Assembly: GCA_905197685.1 (NCBI GenBank)
Contig: CAJJZS010000013.1
Location: 1-62,811 of the forward strand
DNA length: 62,811 nt
Reading direction: 5' to 3'
Source: an uncultured Oscillospiraceae bacterium
GTDB taxonomy: Bacteria > Bacillota > Clostridia > Oscillospirales > Ruminococcaceae
Shown here: in pieces, positions 1-8,480 of the stretch
Layout of the letters: each line of letters opens with the position of its first letter
Numbering within the stretch: the stretch's first letter is position 1
Program-made: the position numbers and the translations under genes
Notes under the pieces: model-generated
What the model saw: the letters and a program-made list of their open reading frames with translations, nothing else
Told to the model about the DNA's origin: nothing
Database searches by the model: none

Positions 1-127
1 AACCGTAATCGGCGCAAAGAAAAAGAAATAAATTTTTTGTAAATAAATTTATTTTTAAGAGCGGCAATCCTTTTTAAAAGAAATGATTTTTTAATCAATT
101 TCAATCAAAATAGCTCAGATTCAATCA

Positions 128-158
128 AAAAAGAGGACAGATTTTCTGTCCTCTTTTT
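128..158. terminator. Bidirectional intrinsic terminator
   Basis: A 13-bp perfect stem (AAAAAGAGGACAG / CTGTCCTCTTTTT) with a five-base loop, with A and T tracts on both sides. It probably ends a gene lying left of the window. The flanking 1-440 is very AT-rich; I see no other gene, RNA or repeat in it. Confidence 0.85.
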
Positions 159-447
159 GTTTTCCCGCTTGTTTTCTGCGACAAAAAGAAAAAGAGAAGG
201 ACAAAAAATAATCTTTTGTTTTGAAAGAAAAAATCGGGAAAATAACCGAAAAAATCAATTAGATTTTGTAACCAAGAAAACGCCCGGAATTTTGTCTGAA
301 AAGTAAAAAAATCCCGAAAAAAGAGAAAATAACTGAAAGACTATTGGCTATATCTTATAAAAATAATCAGTAAATTTTATAGAAAACTGATAAAAATAAA
401 TCATAAAAAGCACATTTAAAACGAAATGAAAAGAAGGAAAAAGAAAC

Positions 448-494
448 TTGTTAATAAACTAACGCTTGACGCAGATAATCAGAAACAATATAAT
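448..494 (+). promoter_or_regulatory. Hydrogenase operon promoter with Rex-like site
   Basis: TTGACG (466-471), a 17-base spacer and TATAAT (489-494) form a near-consensus sigma-A promoter; transcription would start near 501. Directly upstream, 448-465 reads TTGTTAATAAACTAACGC. The Rex consensus TTGTTAA-N4-TTAACAA is matched at about 11 of 14 fixed bases, with a perfect left half and a weak right half. Rex senses NADH/NAD, which would suit an NAD-linked hydrogenase. The promoter is clear; the Rex assignment is inference. Confidence 0.6.
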
Positions 495-636
495 TTTGAT
501 AGATAGAGAAACTCTATGAAAGTATGGTTTTCGCTTTGTTTGTCAAATAGCAAATATTGTTGCGGAAAAACAAGATTCCGACAATAAAATGGTTATGAAA
601 TACAAAAGCAAACAGGTCGAGGGAGGAATTCGGAAG

Positions 637-1122
637 ATGGCAACAGAAACACTGAGCAGAGAACGAGTTCTGGAAATCATCGAGGAGTGCGGAGGAGATA
701 AAGAGCATCTTCTTTCCATTCTGATTGAAATTCAGAGAGAATGCAGAAGAAATTATATCAACGAGGCAAGCGCAAGGGTTGTGGCAGAAAAACTGGATAT
801 TCCTTTGGTGCAGCTGTATGATATTTTAACCTTTTATGCGATGCTGGAAACAAAACCGAGAGGAAGATACATCATCGAGGTGTGCAACAACGCGCCGTGC
901 TATGTTTCCAAATCGCACGTGATGGCAAAGTTTTTGCGCAAAGAGCTGGGAATCAACTTCGGTGAAACCACACCGGACGGAATGTTCAGCCTTCAGTATA
1001 TGCCGTGCGTGGGCGCGTGCAACATCGGACCGGTTATCAAAATCGGAGATAAGGTATACGGCAACTTAAACGAAGAACGCATCCGAAAGATTCTCAAAGA
1101 ACTCAGAGAAAACGATCGGTAA
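637..1122 (+). CDS. hydC: NADH-linked [FeFe]-hydrogenase, NuoE-like subunit (HydC/HndA)
   Basis: 161-residue thioredoxin-fold [2Fe-2S] protein of the NuoE/HydC family, the small electron-transfer subunit that works with the NuoF-like flavoprotein. Cluster ligands are visible as EVCNNAPC and, after the usual gap, MPCVGACN (C-x4-C ... C-x3-C). The start at 637 is chosen because GGAGG (622-626) lies 10 bases upstream; an in-frame ATG at 589 has no such site. First gene of a tight operon with the NuoF-like and hydrogenase subunits, 29 bases before the next start. Cytoplasmic. Confidence 0.93.
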   Translation: MATETLSRERVLEIIEECGGDKEHLLSILIEIQRECRRNYINEASARVVAEKLDIPLVQLYDILTFYAMLETKPRGRYIIEVCNNAPCYVSKSHVMAKFLRKELGINFGETTPDGMFSLQYMPCVGACNIGPVIKIGDKVYGNLNEERIRKILKELRENDR

Positions 1123-1151
1123 AGCGGCAGAAGGGAATGGGTAATTGAGAT

Positions 1152-2462
1152 ATGTCTAAAACAATCCAGCTTTTAACGGCTCGCTGCGGCAAAATCCGTC
1201 CTGATTCTGTGGCGGATTATATTGCCAACGGCGGCTTTTCCGCTTTAAGAAAAGCGATGAGTATGTCCCCGATGGAAATCATCAACGAAGTAATCGACGC
1301 AAAGCTGCTGGGCAGAGGCGGAGCTTCCTACCCTGCGGGTAAAAAATGGAAACAGCTTTATGAAATTGAAGGGGACCCAAAATATATTGTCTGCAACGCC
1401 GACGAGGGCGAGCCGGGAACCTTTAAAGACAAGGTGCTTTTGGAAAAAGACCCGCTGAGCATCATCGAGGGTATGGCGATTGCAGGATATGTGTTTAACT
1501 CCCATGACGGATATATCTACATCCGCGGAGAGTACCGCGAAATTCAAAAGCTGTTCCAGGCAGCGATTGACAGCGCGGAAAAAGCAAACTATCTGGGCGA
1601 CAACATCATGGGCTCTTATTTCAGCTTCCGCGTTCATATCGTATCGGGCGCGGGTGCATATATCTGCGGTGAAAACTCCGGTCTGCTCAACTCGATTGAA
1701 GCAAAAACCGGTCGTCCCCGCGTAAAACCGCCGCATTTGGCAGAGGTCGGCTTATATTCGATGCCGACTCTGGTAAACAACGTAGAATCCTTTGCAAGCG
1801 TTCCGCTGATTGTCAATATGGGCGGCAAGGCGTTCCAAGAGCTGGGCGTTGAGGATTCCGGAGGCACTAAGCTGATTTGCCTGTCCGGCAATGTAAACCG
1901 CAGAGGAACCTTTGAAGTGCCGATTGGCGGCGTTACCCTGCGTGATATTATCTTTGACCCTGAGTTTGGCGGCGGTATTCCGGACGGAAAGGACCTGAAA
2001 GCCTATCATCTGGGCGGACAGTCCGGTCCGATTGGATTCCCGGAACAGCTGGATACCCGCTATGACCACACCTCGTTAAAGAAACAGGGACTGAGCATCG
2101 GTTCCGGCGCGGTGGTCGTTTTGGACGATACCGTTTGTCTGATTGATTACCTGAAAAAGGTATCGGAATTTTTCATTCACGAAAGCTGCGGCAAATGTGT
2201 TCCCTGCCGTGAGGGCAACCGCCAGCTGTATCTGATTTTACATCGTTTTGCAACAGGACTTGCCACCGAAAAGGATTTTGAACGCCTGGAGCGCCTTTCC
2301 TTCACGATGGCAACCGCTTCTTCCTGCGGCTTGGGACAGTCGGCGTCTACCGCGCTGGATTCCTGCTTAAAACATCGCAGAGAAGAATTTGAAGCGCATA
2401 TCAACGGCATTTGTCCGGTTTGTTTAAACAGCAGAAAGTATGGTGACCAGTATGCATATTGA
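1152..2462 (+). CDS. hydB: NADH-linked [FeFe]-hydrogenase, NuoF-like flavoprotein (HydB/HndC)
   Basis: 436-residue NuoF-family subunit that takes electrons from NADH through FMN to a [4Fe-4S] centre. Seen in order: glycine-rich GRGGASYPAG nucleotide loop, NADEGEPGTFKDK FMN segment, a SLBB-like middle region, and the C-terminal cluster motif ESCGKCVPCREG with the distal Cys in SSCGLGQSA. It ends soon after that. It has NuoF length and lacks both the N-terminal thioredoxin-like and the C-terminal 2x[4Fe-4S] domains of about 600-residue bifurcating HydB proteins. Whether the complex bifurcates with ferredoxin is therefore open. Overlaps the next gene by 23 bases. Confidence 0.93.
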   Translation: MSKTIQLLTARCGKIRPDSVADYIANGGFSALRKAMSMSPMEIINEVIDAKLLGRGGASYPAGKKWKQLYEIEGDPKYIVCNADEGEPGTFKDKVLLEKDPLSIIEGMAIAGYVFNSHDGYIYIRGEYREIQKLFQAAIDSAEKANYLGDNIMGSYFSFRVHIVSGAGAYICGENSGLLNSIEAKTGRPRVKPPHLAEVGLYSMPTLVNNVESFASVPLIVNMGGKAFQELGVEDSGGTKLICLSGNVNRRGTFEVPIGGVTLRDIIFDPEFGGGIPDGKDLKAYHLGGQSGPIGFPEQLDTRYDHTSLKKQGLSIGSGAVVVLDDTVCLIDYLKKVSEFFIHESCGKCVPCREGNRQLYLILHRFATGLATEKDFERLERLSFTMATASSCGLGQSASTALDSCLKHRREEFEAHINGICPVCLNSRKYGDQYAY

Positions 2463-4188
2463 TCCGAATAAGATGGTTACAATTAAGATTGACGGTATTC
2501 CGGTAACCGTGCCATCCGGTACTACTATTATGGAAGCCGCAAAAAAAATCGGAATTAAAATTCCTTCCCTGTGTCACCATCCCGATTTAGGGGTGCGGGC
2601 ATACTGCCGCGTCTGCCTGGTGGAGGACAGCTGGAGCAGAAGGCTGAAAACCGCCTGCAACAACCTGGTGGACGAAGCGGGAGATATTACCACAAACTCC
2701 CCGAAGGTAAGAAAAGCGCGTCAGACCGTGCTGGAGCTGATTCTGGCAAATCACCCGCAGGACTGCCTGCACTGTGAAAAGAACGGAAAATGCGAGCTGC
2801 AAAATCTGGCGGCAGAATATAACATCAGAGGCAATATCTTTGATTCGGTTTGGAAACCGATTCCAAAAGAACTGAGCAATCCGGCTTTGGTTCGCGACAT
2901 GACAAAATGTGTGCGCTGCGGACGCTGTGTAGAAGCTTGCCAGGCAGTTCAGACCACCAACGCAATCGGTTATTCGGGACGCTCCACCGATTTTAAGATT
3001 ACTACCGCATTTGAAAAACCGTTGAGCGAATCCCCCTGCGTTTACTGCGGACAGTGCGTGGCGGTTTGTCCGGTCGGCGCATTGTATGAAAAGGACGATA
3101 CCAAGAGAGTTTGGGACGCATTGGATAATCCCGACAAATTTGTTATCGTTCAGACCGCTCCGGCAGTGCGCGTTGCAATCGGCGAGGAATTTGGCATGGA
3201 ACGCGGCGCAATCGCAACCGGAAAGATGGTTGCGGCTCTGCGCAGACTGGGATTTGACAAGGTATTCGATACCGATTTCTCCGCGGATTTGACCATTATG
3301 GAAGAAGGATACGAGCTGCTTGACCGCATGAAAAACGGCGGCACGCTGCCGATGATTACCTCATGCAGCCCGGGCTGGATTAACTTTGTGGAGAAAAACT
3401 ATCCCGACTTGCTTGACCATGTTTCTTCCAGCAAATCTCCGCAGCAGATGTTTGGCGCGATTGCAAAAACATATTATGCGGACAAGATGGGAATCCCGAG
3501 AGATAAAATGTTTGTGGTTTCGGTTATGCCGTGTATTGCAAAAAAATATGAGTGTCAGCGTCCGGAAATGAACTCTTCCGGCTACCAGGATGTGGACGTT
3601 GTTTTAACCACCCGCGAGCTTGCGAAGATGATTCGCATGGCAGGACTGGACTTTAACTTCTTACAGGAAGAAGAGTTTGATAACCCGATGGGTCTGGGTT
3701 CCGGAGCAGGCGCTATTTTCGGAACTTCCGGCGGCGTTATGGAGGCGGCAATCCGCACCGTATACGAAGTGGTAACAGGCAAAGAGCCTCAGAGTCTTGA
3801 CTTCACCGCTTGCCGCGGACATGAAGGAATCAAGGAAGCAACTTTGGATTTAGACGGCACACCGGTTAAGGTTGCAATCACCAACGGTTTAAAAAATGCC
3901 CGCGTGCTGATGGAAAAAATCCGCGCAGGTGAGGCAGATTATCAGTTTATCGAGGTTATGTGCTGTCCGGGCGGCTGCGTGGGCGGCGGCGGTCAGCCGT
4001 TCAGAACAACGGCGGCAATCCGCGAACACCGCATGGACGGACTGTACACCGTAGATAAAAATCAAAAGATTCGTCAGTCCCATAAAAACCCGCACATTCA
4101 GGAACTTTATCAGGAATTTTTGAAGGAACCGAACAGCGAGCTTGCGCATGAGCTGCTGCACACCCATTACCGGGATCGTTCCAAATAA
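2440..4188 (+). CDS. hydA: [FeFe]-hydrogenase catalytic subunit (HydA/HndD)
   Basis: About 580 residues. Domains in order: N-terminal plant-type [2Fe-2S] (Cys near 45, 56, 59, 73); His-Cys3 [4Fe-4S] loop (HPQDCLHCEKNGKC, about 105-118); two [4Fe-4S] ferredoxin motifs (CVRCGRCVEAC, CVYCGQCVAVC); and the H-cluster domain with all three signatures: TSCSPGW, MPCIAKKYE and EVMCCPGGCVGGGGQP. A small-subunit-like tail follows. All metal ligands are present, so it should be active in proton reduction or H2 oxidation, receiving electrons from the preceding flavoprotein. The start is uncertain: 2440 (GTG) overlaps hydB, and 2452 and 2473 are in-frame ATGs; none has a strong ribosome-binding site, which suggests translational coupling. 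Confidence 0.95.
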   Translation: MVTSMHIDPNKMVTIKIDGIPVTVPSGTTIMEAAKKIGIKIPSLCHHPDLGVRAYCRVCLVEDSWSRRLKTACNNLVDEAGDITTNSPKVRKARQTVLELILANHPQDCLHCEKNGKCELQNLAAEYNIRGNIFDSVWKPIPKELSNPALVRDMTKCVRCGRCVEACQAVQTTNAIGYSGRSTDFKITTAFEKPLSESPCVYCGQCVAVCPVGALYEKDDTKRVWDALDNPDKFVIVQTAPAVRVAIGEEFGMERGAIATGKMVAALRRLGFDKVFDTDFSADLTIMEEGYELLDRMKNGGTLPMITSCSPGWINFVEKNYPDLLDHVSSSKSPQQMFGAIAKTYYADKMGIPRDKMFVVSVMPCIAKKYECQRPEMNSSGYQDVDVVLTTRELAKMIRMAGLDFNFLQEEEFDNPMGLGSGAGAIFGTSGGVMEAAIRTVYEVVTGKEPQSLDFTACRGHEGIKEATLDLDGTPVKVAITNGLKNARVLMEKIRAGEADYQFIEVMCCPGGCVGGGGQPFRTTAAIREHRMDGLYTVDKNQKIRQSHKNPHIQELYQEFLKEPNSELAHELLHTHYRDRSK

Positions 4189-4198
4189 GATAAAAATA

Positions 4199-4236
4199 AA
4201 AAGGCAGCATCTGTGAAAAAACAGATGCTGCCTTTT
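4199..4236. terminator. Bidirectional terminator between hydA and lysR
   Basis: A 16-bp perfect stem (4199-4214 with 4221-4236; core GGCAGCATCTGT) with a six-base loop and A/T flanks. It lies between convergent genes and can stop transcription from both sides. Confidence 0.9.
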
Positions 4237-4243
4237 GCTGTTT

Positions 4244-5191
4244 TTAATCTTCTTCTGTGATGGGTTTGCCCGCTGTTTGAATAAACTCCCGCATGGCGCG
4301 GGAAACATAAGCCGAGCGTTTGTAATAAAAGTATGCAAAGCGTTTGGTATGTTCCGAATCAATCTTATAATATACTACGCCGGGAACCGACGCGGTGCGG
4401 GTGACTAAGGTATCGCTGACAAGGGTAATTCCCATATTGTTGCAGATAATATTGTACGCAGTGGTCAGCTGGTCCACCTCCAGACGGATTTTAGGGCGAA
4501 ATCCTGCCTGCTCGCACAACAAATCCATGCGGATTCGGGTATCGTTTCCGTTGTGCAGGGCGATAAAATCTTCTTTCTGAAAGCGGCTGAGGGCAACAGC
4601 CGGCGTTTCGGAAAGCAGGTGTTTTCCCTCCAAAATATCCTGATGAGAAAGGGCATATTCGGATAAAACCGCGCCGGGCTTCATCGGAGAAGCCAATAAA
4701 AGCTGTTCCGAGCCGAACAATTCTTTTTGATAGATGGCTTCGTCCATCGGGTGATTGTCAAAAACAAGGTCCAAATCCCCTTTAAACAGCTTTTCTTCCA
4801 GATAAAAAATATTTCCCTCGGTCAGATTGACCTCGACTCCCGGATATTTTCGGTTAAAATTACTGATCATCTGCGGAAGAACCAGGGCAGAAAACGCGTT
4901 GTTGGAACCGATGGAGAGGTGTCCGGTTTTTAGTCCGCGAACATCGTTGAGATAATTTTCAAACTCATTTTCCAAAGCCTGTATCTTTTCGATGTAGCGG
5001 ATATATTCCTTCCCGCACTCGGTCAGCTGAATGGGGTTGGTGTTTCTGGCAAAAATCTGAAAGCCGAGTTTTTGCTCGTTTTTCTTAATCAACGCGCTTA
5101 AACAAGGCTGTGTCACGAACAAATTTTTAGCGGCCTTGGTGAAGCTCTTTTCTTTGTAAACCTCATAAACATACTCCATATTACGAAACAT
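4244..5191 (-). CDS. LysR-family transcriptional regulator
   Basis: 315 residues. The N-terminal winged helix-turn-helix (about residues 1-60: SFTKAAKNLFVTQPCLSALI) is typical LysR, followed by a linker helix and a type-2 periplasmic-binding fold for a small effector. The ATG at 5191 follows GGGAGGGG by about six bases; an upstream TTG at 5209 lies inside the Shine-Dalgarno region and is not used here. It is divergent from an Asp/Glu racemase and the two share an overlapping palindromic promoter. The simplest reading is that it controls the racemase gene and itself; the effector is unknown. Confidence 0.9.
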   Translation of the reverse strand: MFRNMEYVYEVYKEKSFTKAAKNLFVTQPCLSALIKKNEQKLGFQIFARNTNPIQLTECGKEYIRYIEKIQALENEFENYLNDVRGLKTGHLSIGSNNAFSALVLPQMISNFNRKYPGVEVNLTEGNIFYLEEKLFKGDLDLVFDNHPMDEAIYQKELFGSEQLLLASPMKPGAVLSEYALSHQDILEGKHLLSETPAVALSRFQKEDFIALHNGNDTRIRMDLLCEQAGFRPKIRLEVDQLTTAYNIICNNMGITLVSDTLVTRTASVPGVVYYKIDSEHTKRFAYFYYKRSAYVSRAMREFIQTAGKPITEED

Positions 5192-5250
5192 AAATAACCC
5201 CTCCCGCAATTATAAATAAAATCATATAAAATTTATAAACAGATAAATAT

Positions 5251-5287
5251 TTGATTTTAGTATAGAGCGGATTTATACTAAAGTCAA
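5251..5287. promoter_or_regulatory. Palindromic divergent promoter/operator for lysR and racemase
   Basis: Plus strand: TTGATT (5251-5256), 17 bases, TATACT (5274-5279). Minus strand: TTGACT (5287-5282), 17 bases, TATACT (5264-5259). The two promoters overlap and mirror each other. The arms TTTAGTATA (5256-5264) and TATACTAAA (5274-5282) are a perfect 9-bp inverted repeat around a 9-base centre, so each -10 hexamer sits in an arm of the likely LysR operator. Confidence 0.8.
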
Positions 5288-5323
5288 GGATTGATATTTC
5301 AAACACAAACGGAGGGGAACAAC

Positions 5324-6094
5324 ATGAATCCGGTTATTGGCATTATCGGCGGAATGGGACCGCTTGCAACCTGCGATTTGATGCAGAAAATCATTGAATA
5401 CACCGACGCGGACACCGACCAGGAACACGTTAGAATCTGCGTTGACTGCAATACAAATATTCCCGACCGCACTGCGGCAATCTTGCAGGGAGGGAAAAAT
5501 CCGGTTCCGGAGCTTGTAAAAAGCGCAAAACGCCTGGAGGCGATGGGGGCGCAGGTGCTGGTGATGTCCTGCAATACCGCCCATTATTTCTACGAAGATA
5601 TGATTCCTTATCTGGAAACCCCGTTTTTAAATATGATTAACGAAACGGCAGCCTTTTTAAAGTGGATTAACACCGAAAAGGTCGGCGTTTTGGCAACGGA
5701 CGGAACCAGACAGAGCGGTATTTTTGAAAAGGCGCTCCGACATGAGCAGATTCAGACAATCTATCCGTCCGAAAAAAATCAAAAGCTGTTAATGTCGCTG
5801 ATTTATGATTATATCAAGGCGGGAAAGCCGGGAATCGAGCAACTTCCGGTACAGGGAATTTTGGACGAAATGTGGGAACAGGGAGCGGAAAAAATTATTT
5901 TAGGCTGCACCGAACTTCCCATTTTGTTTGAAAGACTGGGAATGACAGACAACGATATGATTGACCCTACCGTTATTTTGGCGCAGAGCGCGCTGCGGGC
6001 AGTGGGCAAAAAATTAAAACCGACCGCGTTAATCGAACTGGTTCGGGGAGGAAAATCGGTCGGCGGGCAGCATCGCTCGGCAGCTTCTTATTAA
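5324..6094 (+). CDS. Aspartate/glutamate racemase family protein
   Basis: 256 residues of the PLP-independent Asp/Glu racemase superfamily, which interconverts D and L forms with two catalytic cysteines. The N-terminal IGIIGGMGPLAT is characteristic of the aspartate racemase branch. The cysteines are seen in MSCNTAHYF and ILGCTELPILF. The ATG at 5324 follows GGAGGGG (5311-5317). Substrate is not provable from sequence; aspartate racemase (RacD) is the best guess, with hydantoin racemase or maleate isomerase relatives less likely. Probably provides D-amino acid and is controlled by the divergent LysR protein. Confidence 0.88.
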   Translation: MNPVIGIIGGMGPLATCDLMQKIIEYTDADTDQEHVRICVDCNTNIPDRTAAILQGGKNPVPELVKSAKRLEAMGAQVLVMSCNTAHYFYEDMIPYLETPFLNMINETAAFLKWINTEKVGVLATDGTRQSGIFEKALRHEQIQTIYPSEKNQKLLMSLIYDYIKAGKPGIEQLPVQGILDEMWEQGAEKIILGCTELPILFERLGMTDNDMIDPTVILAQSALRAVGKKLKPTALIELVRGGKSVGGQHRSAASY

Positions 6095-6104
6095 AATGAA
6101 CAGC

Positions 6105-6152
6105 AATCCGCAGCAGGGGCAGAAATACGGTGGACCCGCTGCGGATTTTTTC
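6105..6152 (+). terminator. Terminator after racemase
   Basis: Stem AATCCGCAGC (6105-6114) with GCTGCGGATT (6138-6147), a 23-base loop, then a T run. Confidence 0.8.
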
Positions 6153-6320
6153 TTGAAAAAAGGGTATGCTAAAAGAAAAAAAGGGAGTTCTTGCCGTTTA
6201 AAAAAGTAAAAGGGCGAGAAAGAAAGCAATCCGAAGCAATCGGGAAAGAGAACAGAACCCCAATGCGGAAAAAACGGCTGCCAAAGCGAAAAAATATTTG
6301 TTTTTTGACACAGTTAAATG

Positions 6321-6349
6321 TTGTAACAGGGCAAAGAATATGGTATGAT
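6321..6349 (+). promoter_or_regulatory. Promoter for nfeD-SPFH operon
   Basis: TTGTAA (6321-6326), 17-base spacer, TATGAT (6344-6349) preceded by TGG, making an extended -10. A TTGACA at 6305 is too far from the -10 to be its partner. Confidence 0.65.
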
Positions 6350-6430
6350 AAACCCATAGAGAACGACAAAAAATTCATCGATGAAGCGACCGAACAAGGC
6401 AGTTGTTCCTATTGAAAGGAGTTGAACGAA

Positions 6431-6880
6431 ATGTTTGATTTTTTAGTTTCGTATGCGCCGATTGCATGGCTGATTGCGGTAATTGCACTGATTGTTTTGG
6501 AGGTACTTACCTATCAGCTGGTTGCGGTGTGGTTTGCATTGGGAGCGGTTGCCGCGCTGATTGCTTCTCTGTTTGACCTTTCCGGTACGGTACAGATTGT
6601 TGTTTTTATCATCGTGTCGGCGGTCAGCCTGATTGCCAGCCGTCCTTTGGTGAAAAAGGTGCAGTCTGCGCCCAAAGAAAAGACCAATGCCGACAGAATC
6701 ATCGGAAAAACGGCAAAGGTTCTCTCTCCGATTGATTCGGAGCAGCGGGGAAGAGTTCATGCGGACGGATTGGATTGGTCCGCTGCCGCGCAGAATGCGG
6801 GCGAACGCTTTGAACCGGGAGAAGAGGTTGAGATTGTCCGCATCGAGGGCGTAACCGTTTTTGTTCAAAAACAGAGATAA
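6431..6880 (+). CDS. NfeD-like membrane protein
   Basis: 149 residues. The N-terminal half carries about three hydrophobic helices (roughly residues 7-75); the C-terminal part is an OB-fold-like NfeD domain (about 90-149), with GKTAKVLSPI and the ending GVTVFVQKQR typical of the family. Start at 6431 follows AAAGGAG. Short NfeD proteins are commonly encoded next to SPFH (stomatin/flotillin-like) proteins, as here, and are thought to act together in membrane microdomains. No protease domain of the long NfeD type is present. Confidence 0.88.
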   Translation: MFDFLVSYAPIAWLIAVIALIVLEVLTYQLVAVWFALGAVAALIASLFDLSGTVQIVVFIIVSAVSLIASRPLVKKVQSAPKEKTNADRIIGKTAKVLSPIDSEQRGRVHADGLDWSAAAQNAGERFEPGEEVEIVRIEGVTVFVQKQR

Positions 6881-6922
6881 ATGCTCTGTAAAGGAAAAGT
6901 ATAAATTGAAAGGTGGATTTTT

Positions 6923-7867
6923 ATGCCAGTAGTTTTTATCCTTGCAGCCCTGCTTTTTGTAGTGTTGGTTCTGTTGATTACCAACATCAAAATTGTTCCT
7001 CAGTCGATGGTGTTTGTTGTAGAACGCTTAGGCTCCTACTATCAGACTTGGGATAACGGCGTGCATTTCAAAATGCCGTTTGTTGACCACATCGCCAAAA
7101 AGGTTTCGCTCAAAGAGCAGGTTGTCGATTTTAAGCCGCAGCCGGTTATTACCAGAGATAACGTTACCATGCAGATTGACAGCGTTGTTTTCTATGAAAT
7201 TACCGACGCAAAGCTGTTTACCTACGGCGTGGAGCGTCCGATTTCTGCGATTGAAAACCTGACGGCAACCACCCTTCGTAACATCATCGGCGAGTTGGAG
7301 TTAGACCACACTCTGACCTCCCGCGATGTCATTAACACAAAGATTACAACCACCCTGGATACCGCAACCGATAAATGGGGAATTAAAGTAAACCGCGTTG
7401 AGCTGAAAAACATCCTTCCTCCGGCAGAAATCCAGGATGCGATGGAAAAACAGATGAAGGCAGAACGCCAGCGCCGCGAGTCGATTCTCCGCGCGGAAGG
7501 TCAGAAACGCAGCCAGGTTCTGATTGCCGAAGGTGAAAAGGAAGCGGCAATCTTAAAGGCAGAGGCAGAAAAAGAATCTGCAATTCTTCGTGCAGATGCG
7601 GTTCGTGAATCGAAGATTCGCGAAGCAGACGGTGAAGCAACCGCAATCTTAAAGGTACAGCAGGCATATGCGGACAGCTTGAAGATGCTTAATGAAGCCG
7701 CTCCGACCGAAAAGGTTCTCACTTTAAAGAGCTTTGAAGCCCTTGCGAAGGTGGCAGACGGTCAGGCAACCAAGCTGATTATTCCAAGCGAAATGCAGTC
7801 TATGGCAGGTCTTGTCGCTTCTATCAAAGAGATTGCAACCGACAAAAAACCTCAGCCAAAAGAATAA
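6923..7867 (+). CDS. SPFH/stomatin-like membrane protein (QmcA-type)
   Basis: 314 residues. One N-terminal membrane helix (about 3-22), then the SPFH/band-7 domain (ERLGSYYQTWDNGVHFKMPF onward), then a charged helical stretch with repeated AEGEKEAAILKAEAEKESA-like heptads that should form a coiled coil and drive oligomerisation, and a short tail. Paralogues (QmcA, stomatin, prohibitin) form large membrane rings linked to membrane quality control and FtsH-type proteases. Ribosome site AAAGGTGG precedes the ATG. Partner of the NfeD-like protein 42 bases upstream. Confidence 0.92.
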   Translation: MPVVFILAALLFVVLVLLITNIKIVPQSMVFVVERLGSYYQTWDNGVHFKMPFVDHIAKKVSLKEQVVDFKPQPVITRDNVTMQIDSVVFYEITDAKLFTYGVERPISAIENLTATTLRNIIGELELDHTLTSRDVINTKITTTLDTATDKWGIKVNRVELKNILPPAEIQDAMEKQMKAERQRRESILRAEGQKRSQVLIAEGEKEAAILKAEAEKESAILRADAVRESKIREADGEATAILKVQQAYADSLKMLNEAAPTEKVLTLKSFEALAKVADGQATKLIIPSEMQSMAGLVASIKEIATDKKPQPKE

Positions 7868-7877
7868 TGTTTTTACA

Positions 7878-7922
7878 GCGGCAGCGCTCCGATTAAAAGG
7901 GGCGGCTGCCGCCGTTTTTTTT
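7878..7922 (+). terminator. Terminator after SPFH gene
   Basis: Stem GCGGCAGC (7878-7885) with GCTGCCGC (7905-7912), inner CTCC/GGGG pairing, followed by eight T. Confidence 0.85.
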
Positions 7923-8222
7923 AAAATTCTTGCAGTCTGTTAAAGGTGAAATTATCAAAGGTTTCTTTTGCCGAAATTCATGTTAAGGCAACTGACTTTG
8001 AAAAAACAGCAGGTAAATAAAAAAACAAAAAGGGAAAAAATCGGGTTTTCTAAAAAAGTAATTGAAAGAAATAAAAAAGAAATCTGTCTTTTTATCTTTG
8101 AAAAAACAGCAAAATAGAATAAGATTTGCAGGAAAGCATAGCTAATATCAACAAATATCGTGGAAAAAGACGGTGGATTTTAAAATACCTCTACGATTTT
8201 TGCCGTCAAATAACAAGGATAC
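7923..8222. other. AT-rich spacer without recognised feature
   Basis: About 300 bases between the SPFH terminator and the purine promoter. Rich in A runs; no credible ORF with a ribosome site, no strong hairpin and no repeat seen elsewhere in the window. Confidence 0.6.
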
Positions 8223-8251
8223 TTGCATTTTTGTCATCTTTCAGATAAAAT
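8223..8251 (+). promoter_or_regulatory. Promoter of the purine operon
   Basis: TTGCAT (8223-8228), 17-base spacer, TAAAAT (8246-8251). Transcription from about 8258 leaves a leader of roughly 280 nt before purE. I could not fit a guanine riboswitch or a ykkC/PRPP-type riboswitch core in that leader. Confidence 0.7.
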
Positions 8252-8313
8252 AGTAGTATCAAATCAAAGAAAAAATAAGAAACCTTATCGGAACGGAAAC
8301 GGAGGTAAAAACT

Positions 8314-8442
8314 GTGGGAAATCGCGCTGTTTTTTGTTGGCAACATTGCAACTGGAATAAGTGCAGCCAAAACACAGTTTTTTGTAAATCTGCGTATTTC
8401 GCTGTTTCTGCGCAATTTTTGCGCGCAAAAAAAGATAGGTAA
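8314..8442 (+). CDS. Small leader ORF in purine operon leader (candidate leader peptide)
   Basis: GTG start with GGAGG nine bases upstream (8301-8305) and 42 codons ending in TAA. The peptide begins MGNRAVFCWQHCNWNKC and contains four Cys, two Trp and several Gln and Asn. It stops six bases before an intrinsic terminator and 98 bases before purE. Position and ribosome site suggest a translated leader that could couple translation to termination, but no run of a single codon identifies the signal. It may instead be fortuitous; coding status rests on the ribosome site and location only. Confidence 0.45.
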   Translation: MGNRAVFCWQHCNWNKCSQNTVFCKSAYFAVSAQFLRAKKDR

Positions 8443-8447
8443 ATTAT

Positions 8448-8480
8448 ATGCTGTGGCAGGGACTGTCGCAGCATTTTTTT
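8448..8480 (+). terminator. Leader terminator/attenuator upstream of purE
   Basis: ATGCTG (8448-8453) pairs with CAGCAT (8469-8474), with an inner CAG/CTG pairing, followed by seven T. As it lies between promoter and purE, it should act as an attenuator. A second hairpin follows at 8487-8515 (GTGTCC with GGACAC, inner CTTTG/CAAAG), 11 bases before the purE Shine-Dalgarno. Confidence 0.65.

Noticed and set aside
6120..6150. GGTGGACCCGC resembling the T-box motif GGGTGGNACCGCG
   Set aside because: It lies in the loop and stem of the racemase terminator, with no specifier loop, stem I or antiterminator, and no aminoacylation or amino-acid gene directly downstream.
6191..6415. Plus-strand ORF upstream of nfeD
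   Set aside because: Overlaps the nfeD promoter, is very basic, and has no credible ribosome site or family resemblance.
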